This document shows positions 6,138-11,323 of a DNA stretch of 11,323 nucleotides, one piece after another. The position numbers and the translations under genes were made by a program. Below the pieces are notes generated by a model. That model had not been told where the DNA came from. It made no database searches and saw only the letters and a list, made by a program, of their open reading frames with translations. The DNA comes from Villigracilis sp900696595. Lineage in GTDB: Bacteria > Chloroflexota > Anaerolineae > Anaerolineales > Villigracilaceae. Each line of letters opens with the position of its first letter. The first letter of the stretch is position 1. The stretch is from NCBI GenBank assembly GCA_030263615.1, contig SZPH01000101.1, positions 1 through 11,323 on the forward strand, given 5' to 3'.

Positions 6138-6536
6138 ATGTCGTATGTGGAATTGAAAGGTCATCGGGATTTGAAAGTGTGTCAACTGGCATACAAGTTG
6201 GCGATGGAAATTTTTAAAGAGAGCAGGGTTTTTCCAAAAGAAGAGAAATATTCTCTCACCGATCAGATCCGCCGCTCCTCTCGCAGCATTGCGGCAAACA
6301 TAGCAGAAGGCTTCCGTAAGAGACAATATCCAAAAATGTTCGTCAGCAAACTTGCCGACGCAGACGGCGAAGCGACAGAGACTCAAGTTTGGCTGGATTT
6401 TGCAAAGGACTGCGAGTATCTTCAACCTGAAAAACACGAAGAACTCATTAAAGGCTATGAGGAGGTCGGCAAAATGCTTGGCGCAAGGATGTCCATGCCC
6501 GAAAAATTCATGCCGCGTTCATTCCGCAAACCCTAA
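6138..6536 (+). CDS. Four-helix-bundle protein, S23 / 23S-IVS family
   Basis: Protein of 132 residues in the family of small four-helix-bundle proteins first known from intervening sequences in 23S rRNA genes, structurally related to the Avd accessory protein of diversity-generating retroelements. Signature parts are 'LKVCQLAYKLAMEIFK' (helix 1), 'FPKEEKYSLTDQIRRSSRSIAANIAEG' features (helix 2; the RRSSRSIAANIAEG core is highly typical), 'DADGEATETQVWLDFAKD' (helix 3) and a last helix around 'EELIKGYEEVGKML'. Here it is free-standing with no rRNA nearby. It has its own AGGAGG site and converges on the gcvR-like gene with a 34-nt gap. Heptamer tracts in opposite orientations border it, suggesting a small cassette. 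The molecular role of the family is unknown. Confidence 0.92.
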   Translation: MSYVELKGHRDLKVCQLAYKLAMEIFKESRVFPKEEKYSLTDQIRRSSRSIAANIAEGFRKRQYPKMFVSKLADADGEATETQVWLDFAKDCEYLQPEKHEELIKGYEEVGKMLGARMSMPEKFMPRSFRKP

Positions 6537-6561
6537 TTCCGCCTTCCGCTCCCTGCCTTCT
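6537..6561 (-). repeat. Reverse-complement heptamers after the S23 gene
   Basis: Directly after the S23 stop codon, 25 bp split into 7-bp units whose minus-strand reading is GGCGGAA, AGCGGAA, GGCAGGG and a partial AGAA, the same family as the tract at 6026-6088 but inverted. AGAAGGCAG (6078-6086) and CTGCCTTCT (6553-6561) are exact inverted copies. Confidence 0.65.
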
Positions 6562-6570
6562 ATACACAAA

Positions 6571-7098
6571 CTACTTCACGACCTCTGCCTTCACACTCAC
6601 ATTCAACCGATCCCCAACCTCCTCCAGCGAATCGCTCCAATCGTTGAAATTCAATTGCGGCGGGACCAGCGCCACGCCCTTCATGGTAAACAGCGGCGTC
6701 CCGCTCATCGGCGCGGGCGCGGAACTGGTATCCATGCTTTCGATGTTGATGCCGCGCGAGGCGAGAAAATGCGCGATCTCATGGATGATTCCCTCGTGAT
6801 CCGCGCCGGTCACTTCGATCTCGTAAGGCAGCCAGCCCGCGTATTTCTTCGAGTCCGCTTCGGTCTGAACCATGATAATCTGGCAGCCTTCGCCCCTCAG
6901 CGTTTGAAGATCCCTGTCAAGATTTGAGATATTGGCTTCCGGGATGGCGACCAGCATCAGCATGGCAAACTCGCCGCCGAGGCGCGCCATCTTGCTTGCC
7001 TCCACATTCCCATCCCGCTTCGCCACCAGACTGGCGACCTGGTCCACCAAACCGATTCTGTCTTTCCCCGTCAACGTCAACACGATATTCCTTGCCAT
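6571..7098 (-). CDS. Two-ACT-domain protein, GcvR-like regulator
   Basis: Protein of 175 residues made of two ACT domains, about residues 3-75 ('NIVLTLTGKDRIGLVDQVAS', then 'MARLGGEFAMLMLV') and 87-170 ('YEIEVTGADHEGIIHEIAHF', then 'GINIESMDT'). This is the architecture of the glycine cleavage system repressor GcvR and its relatives, which sense small molecules rather than bind DNA themselves. No DNA-binding domain is present. The frame is open upstream to 7146. The ATG at 7098 is preferred because the ACT fold starts at once and an AGGGA ribosome site precedes it. It lies 51 nt downstream of uvrA on the same strand, so it may be co-transcribed. No gcv or gcvA gene is in view, so the exact role is open. 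Confidence 0.88.
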   Translation of the reverse strand: MARNIVLTLTGKDRIGLVDQVASLVAKRDGNVEASKMARLGGEFAMLMLVAIPEANISNLDRDLQTLRGEGCQIIMVQTEADSKKYAGWLPYEIEVTGADHEGIIHEIAHFLASRGINIESMDTSSAPAPMSGTPLFTMKGVALVPPQLNFNDWSDSLEEVGDRLNVSVKAEVVK

Positions 7099-7134
7099 GG
7101 CAGGTTCCCTTTCTCGTTGTGAAATATCAAATCC

Positions 7135-7140
7135 AGTATA
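7135..7140 (-). promoter_or_regulatory. Possible internal -10 (TATACT) for the GcvR-like gene
   Basis: On the minus strand TATACT lies 36 nt before the chosen ATG, in the 51-nt gap after uvrA. There is no convincing -35. It could give the gene its own transcript in addition to read-through from uvrA. Confidence 0.25.
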
Positions 7141-7149
7141 GCACAAGCC

Positions 7150-10086
7150 TCATGGCTTTTTACCCTGCACATGCTCCCGCAAATACTTCCCCGTGTACGA
7201 CCCCCTGACCTTCATCACCTGTTCCGGCGTCCCCTCCGCAATAAGCTCGCCGCCCCGGTCGCCGCCTTCGGGACCGAGGTCAATGATCCAGTCCGCCACT
7301 TTGATGATGTCGAGATTGTGCTCGATGATCAAAACGGAGTTGCCCGCCTCGACCAGTCTTTGCATGACCTCGATCAATTTATGAACGTCCGCGGCGTGCA
7401 AGCCGACGGAAGGCTCGTCCAACACGTAGAGCGTCCGCCCTGTTGCGCGGCGAGAAAGTTCCTTCGATAACTTCACGCGCTGCGCTTCGCCGCCCGAGAG
7501 CGTCGTGGCGGGCTGCCCGACGCGCACATAACCCAGCCCGACTTCCTGCAACAGTTTCAATTTATTCAACATCTGCGGATGATTCTTGAATTCCTCCAGC
7601 GCGTGATCCACAGTCATATCCAGCACGTCGGCAATCGAATATTTGTCGCGGAACATCACCTGCAAGGTCTCGCGGTTGAAGCGCCGGCCGTGGCAAACAT
7701 CGCAAGGCACATACACATCCGGCAGAAACTGCATTTCGATTCGCAACTCTCCCTGTCCCTGGCAGGCTTCGCAGCGCCCGCCATGCACGTTGAACGAAAA
7801 ACGCCCGGGCTTGTAGCCGCGCACTTTCGATTCTGGCAACTCCGCAAACAGTTTGCGAATCTCGTCGAACAAGCCGGTGTACGTCCCCGGGTTCGAGCGC
7901 GGCGTTCTGCCGATCGGCGACTGGTCAATGTTGATGATCTTATCCAAATGCTCCACGCCCAGAATCTTTTTATGCTCGCCGCCCTGCGTTCGCGCGCCCA
8001 TCAACTTCGACGCGAGTTCGTTATACAAAATATCGCTCATCAACGTGGATTTACCCGAACCGGATACGCCGGTGATGCAAACCAGCCTTCCCAGCGGGAT
8101 GTTCACGTCTATATGCTTGAGATTGTTCGCGGACGCGCCCACGATCTTGAGGCTTTTCCCGTTCCCTTCGCGCCTCTTTTTTGGGACCCCGACCTGTTTG
8201 CGCCCCGAGAGGTAGAGCCCAGTCAGCGACTTTGGGTGCGCCAAAATCTGCTTGGGCGTTCCCTCCGCGATGACCTGCCCGCCATGCTCCCCGGCGGCGG
8301 GACCGAGGTCAATCACCCAATCCGAATCGCGGATGGTTTCATCGTCATGCTCCACAACCAGGACGGTGTTGCCCAGGTCGCGCAAACCCTTCAGCGTTTC
8401 GAGCAGGCGCGAATTGTCGCGCGGATGCAAGCCGATGGACGGCTCGTCCAAAACGTAGAGAACGCCCACTAAACGAGATCCAACCTGCGTGGCGAGTCGG
8501 ATGCGCTGGGCTTCGCCGCCGGATAAGGTCGCAGCGGAGCGATTCAACGTCAGGTAATCCAACCCCACGTTGACGAGAAAATTCAGGCGTTCGTGAATCT
8601 CCCGGATGACGCGCTCGGCGATCGTCTTTTGTTTATTGGTCAGCGGGGAACTCTTGCCCGTCAGTTTCTTCACCCATTCCAGCGTTTGCAAAACGGGCCA
8701 CGAGTTGGCTTGCACGATGTTCACCCCATCCACCGTCACAGCCAGCGCGGCGGGATTGAGACGCCTGCCCTTGCACGACGGGCACGGGCGGTCGGACATG
8801 AACTCCGAAATTTTTTCGCGGATGTATTCCGAGTTGGTTTCCTTGTAGCGCCGCTCCAGGTTTGTGATCACGCCCTCGAACGCGCGCGTAAATTTGACCT
8901 CGAACCCGCTTGAATTTTTATACGTCATGGGCAATTGCTTTTCGCCCGTTCCGTACAGAATCACTTTTTGCTGTTCCTTCGTCAAGTCGTGAAAAGGCGC
9001 GTCGAGGTCTATCTTGTAGTGCTTGGCGGCGGTTGTCAGCGTATGCCAGTAATATCCGCCTTCTTCGCGCGGGCCCCACTCCATGCTGGCAATCGCGCCA
9101 TCGTTGAGAGAAACGCTGTCGTCGGGGATGATGCGGGCAGGGTCAATCTCCAGCTTGGAACCGAGTCCCTGGCAATCCGGGCAGGCGCCCTGGGGCGTGT
9201 TAAAGGAAAAGGTGCGCGGCTCAATTTCCGGCACGGTCGAGCCGTGTTCGGGACAGGCGAGATGCTCGGAGAATTGCAAATCGGTTGAAGGTTGCAGGTT
9301 GGAGGTTTTCTGGTTTTCGCTTTCCACCTTCGGCTTTTGACTTTCAACCTTCGACACAGTGAGATATCCCTCGCCAAACTTCAACGCTGTCTCCACAGAA
9401 TCCGTCAGGCGGGTGAGCGCGGCTTTTTTATCCTCCTTCGAGCCTTCCTGCGAAATGACGAGTCGGTCAACGACGGCTTCGATGGTGTGTTGTTTGTAGC
9501 GGTCGAGTTCGATCTCATCGTCGAGCGAATGGACGGTTCCATCCACGCGGGCGCGGGTGAAACCGGCTTTGCGAATCTCCTCGAAGACGGACTGATATGT
9601 GCCCTTGCGTCCGCGCACGAGCGGAGCAAGGATTAAAATGCGCGTTCCTTCGGGCAGGCTGGCGATCTTATCCACGATCTCCTGCGCCGATTGCCTCGAA
9701 ACTTCGCGCCCGCACTCGGGGCAATGCGGAACGCCCGCGCGCGCGAAAAGTAAACGCATGTAATCGTAAATCTCGGTGACGGTGCCGACCGTCGAGCGCG
9801 GATTGTGCGACGTGGATTTCTGGTCAATCGAAACGGCGGGCGACAGCCCTTCGATGTAATCCACATCGGGCTTGTCCATCTGACCGATAAACTGCCGCGC
9901 ATACGCCGAAAGCGATTCGACATAACGCCTCTGACCTTCGGCGAAGACGGTGTCGAACGCCAGCGACGATTTTCCCGACCCCGAAAGCCCGGTGATGACC
10001 ACGAACTTGTCGCGTGGAATCTCGACAGTGATATTCTTTAGGTTGTGGACGCGCGCGCCCACGACGCGGATTTTATTGGAGGACAT
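7150..10086 (-). CDS. uvrA: UvrA, excinuclease ABC damage-recognition ATPase
   Basis: DNA damage sensor of nucleotide excision repair, 978 residues, which dimerises and loads UvrB. It has two ABC ATPase modules. The first has Walker A 'GLSGSGKS' (33-40), then the UvrB-binding and zinc insertions, signature 'LSGGEAQRIRLATQ' and Walker B 'LYVLDEPSIGLHP'. The second has Walker A 'GVSGSGKST', a zinc module 'CEACQGQGE...CDVCHGRR', signature 'LSGGEAQRVKLSKE' and Walker B 'LYVLDEPSVGLHA'. Residues about 246-271 are encoded by a heptamer repeat and make the protein about 25 residues longer than E. coli UvrA at this point (Cys278 here against Cys253 there). The next zinc module reads C278-P-E-H281...C302-P-D-C305, with His in place of the usual second Cys. 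The start at 10086 has AAGGAA 5 nt upstream. It lies between the methyltransferase and the GcvR-like gene on one strand. Confidence 0.97.
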   Translation of the reverse strand: MSSNKIRVVGARVHNLKNITVEIPRDKFVVITGLSGSGKSSLAFDTVFAEGQRRYVESLSAYARQFIGQMDKPDVDYIEGLSPAVSIDQKSTSHNPRSTVGTVTEIYDYMRLLFARAGVPHCPECGREVSRQSAQEIVDKIASLPEGTRILILAPLVRGRKGTYQSVFEEIRKAGFTRARVDGTVHSLDDEIELDRYKQHTIEAVVDRLVISQEGSKEDKKAALTRLTDSVETALKFGEGYLTVSKVESQKPKVESENQKTSNLQPSTDLQFSEHLACPEHGSTVPEIEPRTFSFNTPQGACPDCQGLGSKLEIDPARIIPDDSVSLNDGAIASMEWGPREEGGYYWHTLTTAAKHYKIDLDAPFHDLTKEQQKVILYGTGEKQLPMTYKNSSGFEVKFTRAFEGVITNLERRYKETNSEYIREKISEFMSDRPCPSCKGRRLNPAALAVTVDGVNIVQANSWPVLQTLEWVKKLTGKSSPLTNKQKTIAERVIREIHERLNFLVNVGLDYLTLNRSAATLSGGEAQRIRLATQVGSRLVGVLYVLDEPSIGLHPRDNSRLLETLKGLRDLGNTVLVVEHDDETIRDSDWVIDLGPAAGEHGGQVIAEGTPKQILAHPKSLTGLYLSGRKQVGVPKKRREGNGKSLKIVGASANNLKHIDVNIPLGRLVCITGVSGSGKSTLMSDILYNELASKLMGARTQGGEHKKILGVEHLDKIINIDQSPIGRTPRSNPGTYTGLFDEIRKLFAELPESKVRGYKPGRFSFNVHGGRCEACQGQGELRIEMQFLPDVYVPCDVCHGRRFNRETLQVMFRDKYSIADVLDMTVDHALEEFKNHPQMLNKLKLLQEVGLGYVRVGQPATTLSGGEAQRVKLSKELSRRATGRTLYVLDEPSVGLHAADVHKLIEVMQRLVEAGNSVLIIEHNLDIIKVADWIIDLGPEGGDRGGELIAEGTPEQVMKVRGSYTGKYLREHVQGKKP
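9282..9351 (-). repeat. Ten degenerate heptamers in frame inside uvrA
   Basis: On the coding strand 70 bp split into ten consecutive 7-bp units, for example AAGGTTG, AAAGTCA, AAGGTGG, CCAACCT and GCAACCT. The translated segment shows the expected 7-residue rhythm (KVESQKP, KVESENQ, KTSNLQP). It lies just before the zinc module, where UvrA tolerates length variation. The hydrophilic low-complexity product is unlike the rest of the protein and looks like an insertion. Confidence 0.85.
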
Positions 10087-10091
10087 GCAGT

Positions 10092-10119
10092 TTCCTTAAA
10101 GAGGGATGACTATATTTTA
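10092..10119 (-). promoter_or_regulatory. uvrA RBS (AAGGAA) and possible -10 (TAAAAT)
   Basis: On the minus strand TAAAAT (10114-10119) lies 27 nt before the ATG, and AAGGAA (10092-10097) lies 5 nt before it. No clear -35 is visible and no LexA-type box was recognised. The 152-nt gap from the upstream methyltransferase gene is large enough for an own promoter. Confidence 0.35.
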
Positions 10120-10238
10120 GCACATTTGTTTCAATATCAGGCTGTTTCGCTATTCTGGAAAAACTCCCCACCATAGCCCAAGTTACCGCGAAGCGGCCCG
10201 GGCGGCTCGAAAAACACTTCGAGACGACGAACATCGGC

Positions 10239-11225
10239 TCAAACCGCCGCCATTCGCCGGATATTTTTCAAGGGCGTCTCCGGGACAAGGTCACAGCCGG
10301 GCCAGACGGCGTCCACCCCCGCCTCTTTCGCCCTTTGAACGGATTCTGCGACCAAGCCTTCGTCTCCCCGACAAAGAGTCTCCACCGGGTCAATATTGCC
10401 AAAGAGCATCGTCCCCTGCAATGCCTCGCGCGCCGCCTTGAGATCGGTCGTCTGATCCACCGAGATCGCGTCCGCGCCCGTTTGCCCCAACAACTGAATG
10501 GATTTATCCACATTTCCGCACACCGAAAGGACGCGCGGCTTCGGCAGTTTTTCGATCAAGTATTTTTCCGCAGGGAAAACGAACTGCTCGTACTTTGCGG
10601 GACCGATAAAGCCCGGCGACCCGCCCATATCGTGAATCGTGATGAAGTCCGCGCCGGCATCCCGATAGGCATTGCCGATGTTCGCGAGGAAAGCGGAGAG
10701 GCGAAAGAGCGCGTCCAGCGCCATTTGCGGGTCTTTCTTCATCTCAAGGAATAGATTCTGCGCCTTGCAAATGTAAAGCATCAACGTGTACGGGCCGGGG
10801 ATCATCCCCGAGATGACCGCCTGCCCGCCGATATCCTTCTTCGCCAATTCAATCGCCTCGCAGATCAACCCAATCCTTCCCCGCTTCCAATCCCCAATCT
10901 CCAGTTTTCCAATCTCTCTTGCGCTCTGAAACAACAATTTCTTCACTTGTGGAAATTGCATCTCGTCATCGCCGTAATAGATCAACTCCGCGCCCAACGC
11001 TTCGGCGGGAAAACAAATATCCAGCGGCAAAGCCGCCGAAGGCATCCCTGTGGACTTGAAAACGCCCGCCGCCGCCCGCGCCATCTTCGCGGCGTCGTGA
11101 TGGGATTCGCTCAATTTCAAGCCTTCGCTCGCCAGCCCTGCGGTCGTTACGTGGATCAATCCGCTGAAGGCAGGGATCGAAGAACCCTTCTCCCCGTTCA
11201 GCAACTTCAAAATCTCATCGCGCAT
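10239..11225 (-). CDS. UroD-fold methyltransferase, MtaA/CmuA-like
   Basis: Protein of 328 residues in the uroporphyrinogen decarboxylase superfamily, closest in style to methylcobamide:CoM methyltransferases (MtaA/MtbA/CmuA), which move methyl groups between corrinoid proteins and thiols. Seen features are 'RDEILKLLNGE' at the start, 'ICFPAEALGAELIYYGD', 'VISGMIPGPYTLMLYICK', 'ADFITIHDMGGSPGFIGP', 'SVCGNVDKSIQLLGQTGADAISVD', 'GNIDP' and 'WPGCDLVPETPLKNIRRM'. MtaA-type enzymes bind zinc with His-X-Cys and a distant Cys. Here Cys236 and Cys311 are present, but the His position is Ser234. The C-terminus stops soon after 'NIRRM', slightly shorter than usual. The frame can start at a TTG (11237), but the ATG at 11225 with GGAG 6 nt upstream is preferred. 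No corrinoid protein gene is in view, so the substrate is unknown. Confidence 0.85.
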   Translation of the reverse strand: MRDEILKLLNGEKGSSIPAFSGLIHVTTAGLASEGLKLSESHHDAAKMARAAAGVFKSTGMPSAALPLDICFPAEALGAELIYYGDDEMQFPQVKKLLFQSAREIGKLEIGDWKRGRIGLICEAIELAKKDIGGQAVISGMIPGPYTLMLYICKAQNLFLEMKKDPQMALDALFRLSAFLANIGNAYRDAGADFITIHDMGGSPGFIGPAKYEQFVFPAEKYLIEKLPKPRVLSVCGNVDKSIQLLGQTGADAISVDQTTDLKAAREALQGTMLFGNIDPVETLCRGDEGLVAESVQRAKEAGVDAVWPGCDLVPETPLKNIRRMAAV

Positions 11226-11226
11226 C

Positions 11227-11323
11227 CTAATCTCCAATTACGAATTACGCGTCGCATATCTCATAACTCGTAATCAATCGCCAACCACTAATCTCTATTC
11301 TCTATTCTCTATTCTCTATTCTC
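11227..11323. repeat. 7-bp-phased repeat tract running off the window end
   Basis: The whole 97 bp can be cut in one 7-bp phase: CTAATCT, CCAATTA, CGAATTA and so on, ending in perfect TCTCTAT copies (four full plus 4 nt from 11292). It is non-coding. Its complement contains the GGAG (11232-11235) that serves as ribosome binding site for the methyltransferase gene. The tract probably continues beyond the window. Confidence 0.8.

Noticed and set aside
6138..6536. S23 gene as a true 23S rRNA intervening sequence
   Set aside because: No rRNA sequence flanks it; the neighbours are protein genes.
7099..7146. Upstream extension of the GcvR-like protein by 16 residues
   Set aside because: The extra residues are not part of the ACT fold and would overlap the ribosome binding site of the ATG at 7098.
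7145..7160. Short hairpin with T-run on the plus strand at the uvrA stop (AAGCC-TCAT-GGCTT)
   Set aside because: The stem is only 5 bp and the T-run is on the strand without a gene ending there, so it is not a supported terminator.
7579..8472. Long plus-strand open frame opposite uvrA
   Set aside because: It is the mirror of a well-conserved uvrA segment, has the His/Arg-rich composition typical of antisense frames and resembles no protein I know.
10170..10225. Short hairpins between the methyltransferase and uvrA genes
   Set aside because: Stems of 4-6 bp without a following T-run; no better than chance in G+C-rich DNA.

Overview
This 11.3 kb window, roughly 55-60% G+C by eye, looks like chromosomal DNA of a member of the Chloroflexota, most likely an Anaerolineae-type genome. 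That placement rests on the protein styles, on the obg / small membrane-anchored protein / dedA cluster and on the many short phased repeats. It is an inference from memory, not a search result. No rRNA, tRNA, CRISPR array, transposase or phage gene was seen.

Layout. Positions 1-269 hold no gene but contain three repeat-like segments. murJ (lipid II flippase) is read leftward from 1850 and is divergent from a rightward operon: obg, a 141-residue membrane-anchored protein of unknown function, and a DedA-family membrane protein, each separated by only 12 nt. dedA converges on a leftward slyD-type FKBP prolyl isomerase, whose probable intrinsic terminator overlaps the 3' end of dedA. slyD is divergent from a rightward P1-family (DmpA-like, S58) self-cleaving peptidase. 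Their shared upstream region holds a perfect 36-bp palindrome between two opposed -10 elements. A free-standing four-helix-bundle (S23 / 23S-intervening-sequence) gene follows, bracketed by oppositely oriented heptamer repeats. The rest is read leftward: a methylcobamide:CoM methyltransferase/UroD-type protein, uvrA, and a two-ACT-domain GcvR-like protein.

The genes are mostly housekeeping: cell-wall precursor export, ribosome-associated GTPase, nucleotide excision repair, protein folding and amino-acid-type regulation. They do not form one pathway.

The most unusual feature is a set of degenerate repeats phased at exactly 7 bp. They occur between genes (6026-6088, 6537-6561, 11227-11323) and in frame inside two essential-type genes, murJ (1163-1211) and uvrA (9282-9351). 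Because three heptamers equal seven codons, such tracts can sit in coding sequence without breaking the frame. One intergenic tract also appears to supply the ribosome binding site of the methyltransferase gene. I found no convincing new multi-gene system; the heptamer repeats and the S23 cassette they border are the best candidates for something undescribed.
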